Source: an uncultured Aquimarina sp. (lineage in GTDB: Bacteria; Bacteroidota; Bacteroidia; Flavobacteriales; Flavobacteriaceae). From it: DNA of 64,000 bases. The stretch covers positions 62,001 through 126,000 of the forward strand of contig CANLYR010000005.1 in NCBI GenBank assembly GCA_947495425.1, written 5' to 3'. The position numbers were made by a program, and so were the translations under genes. Below are positions 54,905 through 64,000 of this stretch, one piece after another. The notes below the pieces were generated by a model that searched no databases, was not told the DNA's origin, and worked only from the letters and a program-made list of their open reading frames with translations. How positions within the stretch are numbered: the stretch's first letter is position 1; every line of letters starts with the position of its first letter.

Positions 54905-56304
54905 CCAGAAAAACATTCTTTAAGGAAAGTAAAGAGCTATTTCGTGACGGACGTGTACGTGTAGCAATGATTATTGTAGTTATATTAATGTGTGTATCCG
55001 TATGGATTAGTGCACGGCAATATCAAAATATAAATGAACAATATAAAGTAGCCAACACTTCAGAAAGAGCTATTTGGGATAATCAGGGTGAGAAAAATCC
55101 GCATTCTGCAGCACATTATGGCACCTACGCTTTTAAACCTAAGTACCCTTTATCTCTGGTAGATCAAGGAGTAGATAAATATGCAGGGACTTCTATTTTT
55201 CTAGAAGCCCACAAACATAACGAAGCACAATTTAGTGCTGCATCAGACCAAACTGGCCTTGCCCGTTTTGGAGATTTAACTCCAGATTTTATGCTCTTAT
55301 TTATGATGCCATTGCTGATTATACTTTTAGGATACAATAGTTTTACCAAAGAACATGAGATGGGAACACTTACGCTGCTTAAGAGTCAAGGAATTTCTTC
55401 CTGGAAATGGATAGCAGGCAAATGGGCAGCACTTTTTCTTCCTATTTTAATTTTGACTACAGTGTTATTCATAATAGCAGGTTTGATCTTATCAAATCTA
55501 AGGGACTTTGGTGTTTTTGATTGGAATGCTCTACTTTGGATGTACCTCGTTTATACAGTATACTACATTATTTTTGTCAATCTGATATTGTTCATTTCTG
55601 CAAAAACAAAAAAATCTGGAATTTCTCTAGTAGTAGCATTATCACTATGGATTTTATCATGCCTGGCAATTCCTAAAGCTGCCAGTAATATTGCTGAAGA
55701 TGCATATCCATATCCTACCCGACAAGAGTTTGCCGCAAATGTTCTGAAAGACAAAAAACAAGGTCTAGATGGTCATAACCCCTGGAGTAAAAAAGCGCAA
55801 CGATTAAAAGAAAATGTATTAGCCGAGCACGGCGTGGATAGTGTACACAAGCTTCCTTTTAATTTTGATGCCTATCGCATGCAAAAAGGAGAAGAGCATG
55901 AAGCCGAAATTTATTTTAAACATTATAATTATCTCAAAGAACAATTTGTGAAACAATCCAAAGTTTATAAGGGATTGGCTGCATTTTCACCGTATCTACC
56001 TACCCGTTTTATGAGTATGGCCATCGCCCATACCGATTATGCTACGCATTGGAATTTTGCTGATGCCGCAGAAAACTATCGCATCGCTACTCAGAAATTC
56101 CTAAACAAGAACTTTGAACAGAATGCGGCCTATGGCGACTGGTCTTATCGCGCAGATGCTAATTTCTGGAAACAACTACCCGCTTTTGAATATTCACCAC
56201 CTCAACTTGGGGCTGTACTTTCGCAAAACTTCTCTAATCTTGGAGTTTTAGGATGCTGGCTTGTTGGTTCTTTTGCTTTACTACTATTCATCAAAAAAAT
56301 GTAA
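54901..56304 (+). CDS. ABC-2 type permease, DUF3526 family (arm B, permease 1)
   Basis: 467 residues. N-terminal helix (VRVAMIIVVILMCVSVWISA), loop with NPHSAAHYGTYAF and GTSIFLEAHKHN, helix core (FMLLFMMPLLIILLGYNSFT), second loop, and the DUF3526-type end KQLPAFEYSPPQLGAVLSQN before the last helix. Paralogue of the permease at 47918-49357. Works with the ATPase at 54188; its normal partner permease (56308) is frameshifted. Confidence 0.85.
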   Translation: MTRKTFFKESKELFRDGRVRVAMIIVVILMCVSVWISARQYQNINEQYKVANTSERAIWDNQGEKNPHSAAHYGTYAFKPKYPLSLVDQGVDKYAGTSIFLEAHKHNEAQFSAASDQTGLARFGDLTPDFMLLFMMPLLIILLGYNSFTKEHEMGTLTLLKSQGISSWKWIAGKWAALFLPILILTTVLFIIAGLILSNLRDFGVFDWNALLWMYLVYTVYYIIFVNLILFISAKTKKSGISLVVALSLWILSCLAIPKAASNIAEDAYPYPTRQEFAANVLKDKKQGLDGHNPWSKKAQRLKENVLAEHGVDSVHKLPFNFDAYRMQKGEEHEAEIYFKHYNYLKEQFVKQSKVYKGLAAFSPYLPTRFMSMAIAHTDYATHWNFADAAENYRIATQKFLNKNFEQNAAYGDWSYRADANFWKQLPAFEYSPPQLGAVLSQNFSNLGVLGCWLVGSFALLLFIKKM

Positions 56305-56307
56305 ACG

Positions 56308-57730
56308 ATGTTCTCATACAATTTTAAATACGAATTAAAACTACTGCTTCGAAGTAAATGGATTCAATTATTAAGCATTCTTTTATTGTTGTTATTTGGA
56401 TTTTCAACCTATAACGGAAAAGAAAAAGTAGCCAAACGAAACGCAGATGTTGTTGCGGCCAAGAATAAAGTGAAAGAAAACGACCAAATGATGCTCCAAT
56501 TATTGGATTCTATAGAAAAAGGGATGCCAGTTAGTGCTTCGCGATGGACCATCCCTACCAGTCCTATGGCCTTAGGGAATTATCACCCTCGTATCGCTGC
56601 CGTAGCATCTCAACCTATGGCGTTTGTGGCTACAGGACAGGCAGATCTTTTTACACATTATGTAAAGCCCAAAGTGACTGGAGATGATTTTGCATTAAAC
56701 TTCACAGAGATGACTAGCCCTGTTCAATTATTGTTTGGTAGCTTTGATCTAGCCTTTGTTATTGTCTATTTATTACCCTTACTCATTATCGCTTTTTCAT
56801 ACAATGTGCTGTCCTCTGAAAAAGAAAATGGTTCGCTACGATTACTTGCCTCTCAACCTATTGGGATTCAAAACTGGGTATTGCAAAAGTTATCCCTTCG
56901 ATTTTTTTGGTTATCTGCTCTTGTGATACTTTCGTTGTGTGTAACTTTTTTAATTTTTGGTATAGATTGGTTTTCTATGTTGAAATCATTTTTATTAATC
57001 ATTGGGCTTATCGTATCCTATATGCTCTTTTGGTTTTCACTGGCTTTTTTGGTTAACCTTTGGGGAGGAAGCTCTGCAAAAAATGCAATTTCTCTATTGG
57101 GATTGTGGGTGCTTTTTGTACTACTAAGTACCGTCTATGCTAAATCAACTAAGTACTACGCTATATCCAATGCCTTCACGCACCCTACTAATTAACGAGA
57201 TGAGGGAATTAAAAGCTGAGGTCGCTAAAGAACAAGATAAAATTCTGGATAATTTCCTAAGAGATCATCCCGAATATGCAATTAATGATACCACGCAAAC
57301 ACGAGGGTTTTATCATAAATATGTGGCTTCTCAACGACTGGTTAAAGAAGAACTGAAACCAGTGCTTATCGCGTATGAAAATCAACTACAAAAACAACAG
57401 GCATGGGTAGAACGACTAAAATGGGTATCACCGGCAATCACAATACAAGAGTCCTTAAATAAAATGACCGGGACTTCTACAGGAGATTACGAGCATTTTC
57501 GAAAACAAGTAGTCGCTTTTGCTGAGACCTGGAGAGATTTTCTAACTCCTTTTCTCTACAATAATGAGAATTTTACGCAAAAAGATTATCCAAAGCTCCC
57601 TCAATTCGTATTTCAACCTAAACCTCAATCAAAACCATTTTTGGTTCCGGTTGTTCTTTTATTGATCTCCACTTTATTTTTTGGCATTGGATATATCGCT
57701 TCAAAAAAACCAAGGAAAATAGTATATTAA
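56308..57730 (+). pseudogene. ABC-2 type permease, arm B permease 2, broken by a +1 frameshift
   Basis: The first part (56308-57195) reads a helix, loop and membrane core, then runs into a stop at 57193. The second part continues in another frame from about 57128 to 57730 with the expected loop (INEMRELKAEVAKEQDKILD) and C-terminal helix. Removing one A at 57126/57127 makes LLVPSMLNQLSTTLYPMPSR, which aligns with LLPAGINAYVSSKYPVPEA of the arm A paralogue. The site is not a long homopolymer, so a real mutation or an assembly error are both possible. Both halves are otherwise well preserved, indicating a recent event. Confidence 0.8.
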
Positions 57731-57742
57731 ATCCACTCTGAT

Positions 57743-59953
57743 ATGAGATATTATATACTGATAATCAATTTCATAATACCAATAACGGTCGTTGCCCAAC
57801 ACCAAGGAGTTGATAATTTTCCGCCGCCAGAAACGACTGTAAAAATTAATGCTACAAGAACTTCTGGAAAGATAACTATCGACGGTAAATTAAATGAATC
57901 TGACTGGCAAAATACAGAAGCCGTTACAGATTTTTTTAGAGTAGAACCGACACAAGGAGGAGCAATCAAAAATCCTACAGTTGTGAGCGTACTTTATGAT
58001 GACAAACACCTGTACTTTGGTATATTTGCTGCAGATTCATTAGGGAAGAAAGGTGTGCGGATTCAGGATTTGAGGCGTGACTTTGATGATGAAGAAAATG
58101 ATGTATTCGGTATTCAAATTGATGCGCAGAACACCAAACAATATGCAGCCTCTTTTCAGACAACTCCTTACGGAAACCAGTTAGACCTTCAAAGTTTTAA
58201 TGATAACAATACCGATACGGATTGGAATGCGCTTTGGACGGTTAGAACGCAGCGAACAGATAAAGGGTACTATGCAGAATTTGCAATACCCTTTAAATCC
58301 ATACGATATGACACCCCTGTCACAGGAGTTCCGATTGAGTGGGGCATTACATTTTATAGACTGGCACGAAAGGATTTTGAAAAGACGGTTTTTCCTGCTA
58401 TTCCGCAATCCTTTTCACAAAACAGAATGGTATATGCCGCCAAGCTTACCGGTTTAGAAGTTCCTCCGCCATCAGCTAACATTCGTATCGAACCTTATAC
58501 GTTGTATCAATATGACGAAAACAAAGTAGGGAATACCACGACCAACAAATTAAGTGAGCCCAAAATCGGAGGCGATGTAAAATGGGCAATTAACCCAAAT
58601 GCAGTATTAGACCTCACGATTAATACTGATTTTGCTCAGGCTGATGTTGACAGAGCCGTAAATAATCTGGAACGTTTCAATATTTTCTTTCCTGAAAGAC
58701 GACAATTCTTTTTAGAAAACTCTGGTATTTGGGCCGGAGGAGGTAATTCTCAATTACGCCCTTTCTTTAGCAGAACTATTGGATTAGAAAATACATTTAA
58801 TGCTGCTCCTGCTCCACTGGATTTGGGAGCTCGTTATACCAATAGAAATGAAAGCCGAACTATAGCTGCACTTGCTGTTCGCCAGAGAGAAACAGACAAT
58901 AGCCCGGCCAGTACATTTGGCGTAGCGCGATACACCCAAAACTATGGTAAAGAAAATAATGTTGGGGCTATGGTTACTCATCGATTAGATGATTCTTCTA
59001 ATGATATAGGAGTTTCTTCACAAAACAATACTACTATTTCTATTGATGGATTGATACGACCCATAAGTGAATTGACTGTTTCTTATCTACTCTCTACCTC
59101 ACTAGATAGTGAAACCGGTGATACGGGATATTCAGGAAGACTATTTACCGGGTTGCGTACTAACAAATATTACCTTGGATACCTCAACACTTTTGTAAGC
59201 GATACATATTCACCAGATATGGGATTTGTGTTTCAAAAAGATGTGATGTATCACAGTCCAGGTGGGTATGCTATTCTACGTCCGAATGGATTACCCTTTG
59301 TGCGAAGGTGGGACCCCGGTGCCTTCTTTAATTATTATCATGATTTTGAAAATTTTGGGAATTTTCAACAAGCTAGCCTTTATATATTTCCCATTTTTAC
59401 ATGGTTCAAAGACAACAGCTTTGTAGAGGCTTCTTTTACACCGACCTGGCAAAATATTAATTTTAATTTTGCTCCTTTAGATCTCGAAATTGAAGAAGGA
59501 AACTACCGTTATACTCGATTCTTATTGCGATACAATACAGATCAATCTAAAAAATTATCAGCTTCTATTCGATATGATTTCGGGAACTTTTATAATGGTA
59601 CACGTACTACAGTTATTTCTGGATTACGCTATGCACCACTGCCACATATCGCACTATCTGCAGATTATGAGCATAATAATATCAATGGAGTAGGGATTCT
59701 ACAAGAAGATTTAGACACTGATTTATATACGGCAAGCCTAAGGTTAGCTTTGAATCCCAGGGTGCAACTGTCTACTTTTTACCAATATAATAGTTTTGAT
59801 GAACAGGGTCGGTGGAATGTACGTTTTAGTTGGGAATATATGCCTTTATCCTTTATCTATCTTGTACTAAATGATACGCAAACCGATGTTTTTGATCCCG
59901 TACAGCAAAACACACAATTTATTAGTAAGATCACCTTTTTAAAGCAATTTTAA
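57743..59953 (+). CDS. DUF5916 protein with CBM9-like N-domain (outer-membrane)
   Basis: 736 residues with signal peptide (YILIINFIIPITVVAQ). Residues ~35-230 are a CBM9-like fold (ITIDGKLNESDWQNTEAVTD; VSVLYDDKHLYFGIFAADSL; GYYAEFAIPFKSIRYDT). The rest is the DUF5916 part, likely a beta barrel, with NINTDFAQADVDR-type and FFPERRQFFLENSGIW words and a C-terminal aromatic residue (FLKQF). Starts 12 bp after the broken permease. DUF5916 proteins are widespread in Bacteroidota and of unknown role. Confidence 0.85.
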   Translation: MRYYILIINFIIPITVVAQHQGVDNFPPPETTVKINATRTSGKITIDGKLNESDWQNTEAVTDFFRVEPTQGGAIKNPTVVSVLYDDKHLYFGIFAADSLGKKGVRIQDLRRDFDDEENDVFGIQIDAQNTKQYAASFQTTPYGNQLDLQSFNDNNTDTDWNALWTVRTQRTDKGYYAEFAIPFKSIRYDTPVTGVPIEWGITFYRLARKDFEKTVFPAIPQSFSQNRMVYAAKLTGLEVPPPSANIRIEPYTLYQYDENKVGNTTTNKLSEPKIGGDVKWAINPNAVLDLTINTDFAQADVDRAVNNLERFNIFFPERRQFFLENSGIWAGGGNSQLRPFFSRTIGLENTFNAAPAPLDLGARYTNRNESRTIAALAVRQRETDNSPASTFGVARYTQNYGKENNVGAMVTHRLDDSSNDIGVSSQNNTTISIDGLIRPISELTVSYLLSTSLDSETGDTGYSGRLFTGLRTNKYYLGYLNTFVSDTYSPDMGFVFQKDVMYHSPGGYAILRPNGLPFVRRWDPGAFFNYYHDFENFGNFQQASLYIFPIFTWFKDNSFVEASFTPTWQNINFNFAPLDLEIEEGNYRYTRFLLRYNTDQSKKLSASIRYDFGNFYNGTRTTVISGLRYAPLPHIALSADYEHNNINGVGILQEDLDTDLYTASLRLALNPRVQLSTFYQYNSFDEQGRWNVRFSWEYMPLSFIYLVLNDTQTDVFDPVQQNTQFISKITFLKQF

Positions 59954-59983
59954 TTATAAGCTAAAAACAAAATATTAAATTCA

Positions 59984-61201
59984 ATGAAAAAACTACCTGT
60001 AACTGTATTAAGTGGCTTTCTTGGTGCAGGAAAAACAACACTCTTAAATCATATTTTGCATAATAAAGAGGGATTAAAAGTAGCTGTTATCGTTAATGAT
60101 ATGAGTGAAATTAATATCGATGTGCAACTTGTTAAAAATGAAAATACACTCTCTAGGACTGAAGAAAAGCTTGTAGAAATGTCTAATGGATGTATCTGCT
60201 GTACCCTAAGAGAAGATCTTATGGTAGAAGTAGAAAAATTAGCCAAAGAACAACGGTTTGATTATTTGCTTATCGAAAGTACCGGAATTTCTGAACCTAT
60301 TCCTGTAGCACAAACGTTTAGCTTTGCTAGTGAAGATGGGCAACTGGATTTGAGCCGTTTTAGCTACGTAGATACCATGGTTACCGTGGTAGATGGCTAT
60401 AACTTTCTAAAAGATTTTTCTAGCCCGCAATACTTAACGGATAGAGATCTTACCAATATCGAAGGTGATGATCGCACAATTGTAAACTTACTTACAGACC
60501 AGGTAGAATTTGCCAATGTAATTTTGTTGAATAAAGTTGATTTGGTAACAGAATCAGAATTACGGAATCTATATGATATTATCCATAAATTAAATCCAAA
60601 TGCTCATATCATTCCTACACAAAACTCTCAAGTTCCTCTACACAAAGTTATTGATACAGGTCTGTTTGATTTTGAAGAAGCAGAAGCATCAGCAGGATGG
60701 ATTCAAGAGCTCGAAAATGAACATATCCCCGAAACCGAAGAATATGGAATTGGTTCTTTTCTGTACAGAAAGAGCCAACCCTTTCACCCAGAGCGATTTT
60801 TAGATTTTGCTACAGCACACTTTCCGTCTAATATTATTCGTAGCAAAGGATTATTCTGGCTTGCTTCGCGACCTGACCAGGCTCTTATCTGGGGTTCTGC
60901 CGGGGGATCACTCAAAACTGATCCCGCAGGAGTGTGGTGGGCTTCGATGCCTTTTGGTGAAAGAATTAGCTATGCTTCATTTATCGATAATCAAAAGATG
61001 ATTGAAGCTGACTGGGACATTACATTTGGCGATCGTAAAATTGAATTGGTATTTATTGGTCAACATATTAATGTTGACCAGGTAAAAAAACAACTCGATG
61101 CCTGTTTGCTAACCAAATCAGAGATTGACCAATGGAAAAAAGGTGAGTTATCTACAAAAGATAATTGGCCTATAGCTAATTATCAAGAACCATCAATTTA
61201 A
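59984..61201 (+). CDS. COG0523 GTPase, CobW/ZigA-type metallochaperone
   Basis: 405 residues. Walker [18 protein letters not shown], the metal site [11 protein letters not shown] (CxCC), [16 protein letters not shown], and a CobW_C domain from ~270 to the end. COG0523 proteins deliver metals, most often zinc, to client proteins and are commonly zinc-regulated. It follows the DUF5916 gene by 30 bp, at the end of arm B. Its presence is the main reason to suspect a metal role for the whole locus. Confidence 0.9.
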   Translation: MKKLPVTVLSGFLGAGKTTLLNHILHNKEGLKVAVIVNDMSEINIDVQLVKNENTLSRTEEKLVEMSNGCICCTLREDLMVEVEKLAKEQRFDYLLIESTGISEPIPVAQTFSFASEDGQLDLSRFSYVDTMVTVVDGYNFLKDFSSPQYLTDRDLTNIEGDDRTIVNLLTDQVEFANVILLNKVDLVTESELRNLYDIIHKLNPNAHIIPTQNSQVPLHKVIDTGLFDFEEAEASAGWIQELENEHIPETEEYGIGSFLYRKSQPFHPERFLDFATAHFPSNIIRSKGLFWLASRPDQALIWGSAGGSLKTDPAGVWWASMPFGERISYASFIDNQKMIEADWDITFGDRKIELVFIGQHINVDQVKKQLDACLLTKSEIDQWKKGELSTKDNWPIANYQEPSI

Positions 61202-61224
61202 TTCGTTTTAAATACAGATAAAAC

Positions 61225-61257
61225 AAGACTTTCAATATTAAAATTATAGAAAGTCTT
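61225..61257 (+). terminator. Probable terminator after COG0523 gene
   Basis: 9-bp stem AAGACTTTC/GAAAGTCTT with a 15-base loop, 23 bp after the stop, followed by a weak T tract (TCGTTATCTTT). Confidence 0.55.
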
Positions 61258-61404
61258 TCGTTATCTTTACTAAGGAAAATTGAAACTGATATTTACTGTT
61301 TCTCTTAGAAAGAAGGAGGGTACAATCAAGAGTGAAGCAACTTATTACATTTAGGATTTTCGCTCTGACCACCCTACTGTTTATTTTTAACCGAAAAATT
61401 ACGT

Positions 61405-63102
61405 ATGAAAACTCTTTTTTATTATACTGCTATTCTTTTTTTATGTACAACCTATATCGTTGCGCAAGATAGAATTACAGGAGAACCTTTTGCAACCCGT
61501 TCTGAAGTACTAGGTCAAAATGGAATGGTAGCTACCAGTCATCCTTTGGCTACTCAGATAGGGCTTGATATCCTAAAAAGTGGAGGTAATGCCATCGATG
61601 CAGCCATTGCGGCAAATGCGGCACTGGGACTCATGGAGCCTACAGGATGTGGTGTTGGTGGTGATCTTTTTGCTATCGTTTGGGATGGAAAAACTAAAAA
61701 ACTCTATGGTCTTAATGCCAGTGGACGTTCTCCTCAGAAACTTACGTTGGATTACTTTCAAAAAGAAGGGATGGAAAAAATACCGTCGTATGGACCATTA
61801 CCTGTAAGTGTGCCCGGTGCAGTTGATGGATGGTTTGAACTTCATAAGAAATTTGGTTCAAAGCCCATGACAGAAATTCTGTCGCCAGCTATCCAATATG
61901 CTGGAAATGGGTTTCCTTTGACCGAACTTATCTCCTGGTACATGCAGCGTACTGTCCCGCGTTTTGAATCCAAAGGGTTTCCCAACATAAAAGATACCTA
62001 TATCACCCAGAATGGAGGCAAACTGCCTAAAGAAGGTGAACTGTATAAAAATCCTTATCTCGCTAACACTTACCGAAGTCTCGCTAAAGGAGGACGTGAT
62101 GCTTTCTACAAAGGTGCTATTGCCAAAACTATTGACAAATTTATTAAAGAACAAGGCGGATTTCTATCGGCCAAAGATTTCTCGGCTCATACCTCAGAAT
62201 GGGTAGAGCCAGTATCTATTAACTATAGAGGCTATGATGTTTGGGAATTACCTCCAAACGGACAGGGAATTGCAGCACTTCAAATGCTACAGGTATTAAA
62301 AGGATATGACTTTTCTAATATTGAATTTGGAAGCACAGCGCATCTACATCTTTTTACCGAGGCTAAAAAATTGGCCTTTGAAGATCGCGCAAAATACTAT
62401 GCTGATATGGATTTTTTTGATGTTCCTGTGACGCAATTACTGTCAGAAGCATATGCCGAAAACAGAAGAAAACAAATTGGAGCTAAAGCAGGAACATACA
62501 GCGCAGGTGAAATTTCTGCTGGTGAGACCATTTATATGACGGTAGCCGACAAGGAAGGAACCATGATATCCCTAATTCAAAGTAATTATCGAGGAATGGG
62601 TTCTGGTATGGTTCCTCCAAAACTTGGTTTTATGCTGCAAGATCGTGGTGAATTGTTTAGCTTAAAAAAAGGGCAGGCTAATACCTATGAACCTGGTAAA
62701 CGCCCTTTTCACACTATAATTCCCGCCTTCATTACCAAAAACGGTAACCCTTTTGTTAGTTTCGGAGTTATGGGGGGTGATTTTCAACCTATGGGACATA
62801 CGCAAATCGTCATGAATCTTATTGACTTTGATATGAATTTACAGGAGGCTGGTGATGCTCCACGTTGGGATCATACTGGTGGAGCAAGCCCGATGGGAAA
62901 GACCACTCAGAATACTGGAATGATACGAGTAGAATCTGGGATCCCTTACACTACGATAAGAGGATTAATGGATAAAGGTCATAAAATAGGCACTGCTCGA
63001 GGAGTGTACGGAGGATATCAAGCTATTTTATGGGATGATAAAAACAAGGTATATCACGGAGCTTCAGAAAGTCGAAAAGACGGACAAGCGGCAGGATATT
63101 AA
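61405..63102 (+). CDS. ggt: Gamma-glutamyltransferase
   Basis: 565 residues with signal peptide (FYYTAILFLCTTYIVAQ). N-terminal GGT motifs: GMVATSHPLATQIGLDILKS, GGNAIDAAIAANAALGLMEP, GCGVGGDLFAI. The autocleavage site is AGETIYMTVADKEGTMISLI, with the threonine of GET as the expected nucleophile, and QSNYRGMGSGMV and GGDFQPMGHTQ lie in the small subunit. Hydrolyses or transfers gamma-glutamyl groups of glutathione-like peptides in the periplasm. Separate from arm B by a terminator. Confidence 0.92.
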   Translation: MKTLFYYTAILFLCTTYIVAQDRITGEPFATRSEVLGQNGMVATSHPLATQIGLDILKSGGNAIDAAIAANAALGLMEPTGCGVGGDLFAIVWDGKTKKLYGLNASGRSPQKLTLDYFQKEGMEKIPSYGPLPVSVPGAVDGWFELHKKFGSKPMTEILSPAIQYAGNGFPLTELISWYMQRTVPRFESKGFPNIKDTYITQNGGKLPKEGELYKNPYLANTYRSLAKGGRDAFYKGAIAKTIDKFIKEQGGFLSAKDFSAHTSEWVEPVSINYRGYDVWELPPNGQGIAALQMLQVLKGYDFSNIEFGSTAHLHLFTEAKKLAFEDRAKYYADMDFFDVPVTQLLSEAYAENRRKQIGAKAGTYSAGEISAGETIYMTVADKEGTMISLIQSNYRGMGSGMVPPKLGFMLQDRGELFSLKKGQANTYEPGKRPFHTIIPAFITKNGNPFVSFGVMGGDFQPMGHTQIVMNLIDFDMNLQEAGDAPRWDHTGGASPMGKTTQNTGMIRVESGIPYTTIRGLMDKGHKIGTARGVYGGYQAILWDDKNKVYHGASESRKDGQAAGY

Positions 63103-64000
63103 ACTATTTGTGTATTTCCTTGGTACGTTTTGTCTATTTGATGATCAAAATAAAAATCTATTCTTCCTAAATACAAGCCATAACAACCCACTTGGTTCAC
63201 TAGAACATCTTTGTCTTTTTTGTTTTTTACTACGGTTGGTTTATCGAGAAAGGTATGGGTGTGTCCGCCTATAATCAGATCAATATCTTCTGTATTGCGA
63301 GCAAGATGAAGGTCACTCATCTTATCCGGTTGACTTTTATAGTCATATCCCAAATGCGATAAACATATAACCAAGTCGCACTGTTCTTCTGTCTTTAATA
63401 TGTTGCTCATGTCCTGAGCAATCTCTATGGGATTGAGATATTTGGTTTCTTTGTAGAGTTCTTTGGTAACAAGACCCTCTAACTGTATGCCTAAACCAAA
63501 AACACCAATCTTAATACCGTCTTTAATCAATATTTCGTAAGGTTTCACCCAGGTATCCATGACCGTATTGGTAAAATCATAATTGGCAGAAACAAATTTG
63601 AATTGGGCATTAGGGAGTTGAGCATGTAACCCTTCAATACCGTTATCAAAATCATGATTACCGATAGTTGCTACATCGTATTTAAGCATACTCATTAACT
63701 TAAATTCGAGTTCGCCCCCGTAAAAATTAAAATAAGGCGTTCCTTGAAAAATATCTCCGGCATCTAACAATATTGTGTTTGGGTTTTCTTTCCTTATATT
63801 TTCAATAATCGTTGCTCTTCTCGCAACACCGCCTTTATTCGCATTTCTACCATGATCTGGTCCAAAGGGATCTATATGACTATGCACATCGTTGGTATGC
63901 AAAATCGTTATTTTTTTTGCTTGGCTAACAGAAAAAGAGGACAAACCCACTCCTCCTAAGGTAACTAACGATGCTGCTGCGGTCTGTTTTACAAATGTTC
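63099..64000 (-). CDS. Metallophosphoesterase (UshA/5'-nucleotidase-like), 5' end beyond window
   Basis: The open frame continues unbroken to the right edge. Upstream of the mature part it reads FVKQTAAASLVTLGGVG, the hydrophobic core of a probable Tat signal whose arginine pair would lie outside. The mature domain shows ILHTNDVHSHIDPFG, LLDAGDIFQGTPYF, ATIGNHDFDNG, CLSHLGYDYK and GGHTHTF, the five metallophosphoesterase motifs in order. It lacks the C-terminal 5'-nucleotidase domain, ending after KTYQGNTQIV. Tail-to-tail with ggt (4 bp overlap). Confidence 0.88.
   Translation of the reverse strand, partial: TFVKQTAAASLVTLGGVGLSSFSVSQAKKITILHTNDVHSHIDPFGPDHGRNANKGGVARRATIIENIRKENPNTILLDAGDIFQGTPYFNFYGGELEFKLMSMLKYDVATIGNHDFDNGIEGLHAQLPNAQFKFVSANYDFTNTVMDTWVKPYEILIKDGIKIGVFGLGIQLEGLVTKELYKETKYLNPIEIAQDMSNILKTEEQCDLVICLSHLGYDYKSQPDKMSDLHLARNTEDIDLIIGGHTHTFLDKPTVVKNKKDKDVLVNQVGCYGLYLGRIDFYFDHQIDKTYQGNTQIV

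Noticed and set aside
1-64000. CRISPR array, tRNA, rRNA, prophage or integrase
   Set aside because: No regularly spaced repeats, cloverleaf ends, rRNA-like blocks, phage genes or recombinase motifs were seen. The inserted-module idea at 1.5-10.2 kb therefore rests on the duplicated gene end, not on an integrase.

Overview
The window is AT-rich chromosomal DNA from a member of the Bacteroidota, most likely a marine Flavobacteriaceae of the Aquimarina/Tenacibaculum kind. The evidence is the number of TonB-dependent receptors with carboxypeptidase-like N-domains, a DUF4249 partner lipoprotein, an ECF sigma/FecR pair with a DUF4974-type C-terminus, AraC regulators with a 7TM N-terminus, and promoters of the TTG-N20-TAnnTTTG type. 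No rRNA, tRNA, CRISPR array, prophage or intact insertion sequence was seen. Two genes are cut by the edges: a TonB-dependent receptor at the left and a metallophosphoesterase at the right.

Region 1 (1-21.3 kb) is devoted to iron. A minus-strand operon (21175 to 10210) encodes a NIS hydroxamate siderophore pathway: PLP amino-acid decarboxylase, N-monooxygenase, MFS exporter, two tandem fusions of a GNAT acyltransferase with a type C NIS synthetase, a membrane acyltransferase, and a crotonase of the RpfF (DSF synthase) type. A PchR-like AraC regulator (352-1368) and a divergent receptor (1-236) belong with it. A 28-bp element plus an inverted repeat, with nearly the same geometry, sits upstream of both the receptor and the biosynthetic operon. 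Between the two parts lies an 8.7-kb module (1495-10217) resembling the Bacteroides XusABC xenosiderophore system: TonB receptor, DUF4374-like lipoprotein, Asp-rich lipoprotein, two small membrane proteins, a PepSY membrane protein and a membrane-bound AraC regulator. It is bracketed by the intact rpfF-like gene and a decayed fragment of a second copy, which suggests insertion or recombination there.

Region 2 (21.3-31.3 kb) holds isocitrate lyase with a promoter/palindrome pair, a secreted subtilisin-like lipoprotein, a Fur-family regulator, and a sigma/FecR/STN-TonB receptor/DUF4249 uptake system.

Region 3 (31.3-39.8 kb) opens with a repeat-rich gap, then a four-gene operon (SbnA-like enzyme, FAD/NAD(P)-binding protein, Y4yA-like PLP enzyme, membrane protein) that looks like a small pathway to an unusual amine or diamino acid. 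It is followed by small stress-type genes and a decaying endonuclease/exonuclease/phosphatase-family pseudogene.

Region 4 (39.8-46.6 kb) holds an AraC regulator with a consensus promoter, a soluble sensor kinase, a VOC protein, a YetF/DUF421 protein, a large catalase and a secreted zinc-peptidase-like hydrolase.

Region 5 (46.6-64 kb) contains two divergent paralogous modules facing each other across 53.3-53.6 kb. Each starts with a small secreted protein carrying a CELC motif and a YNKPPP tail, followed by an ABC ATPase and two DUF3526-like permeases. One arm carries a TonB siderophore-type receptor. The other carries a DUF5916 outer-membrane protein and a COG0523 GTPase, and its second permease is broken by a single-base frameshift. 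A metal-handling role is inferred. Gamma-glutamyltransferase and the cut metallophosphoesterase end the window. The best candidates for undescribed biology are the mirrored CELC/ABC modules, the SbnA/FAD/Y4yA operon, and the RpfF-like enzyme inside a siderophore operon.
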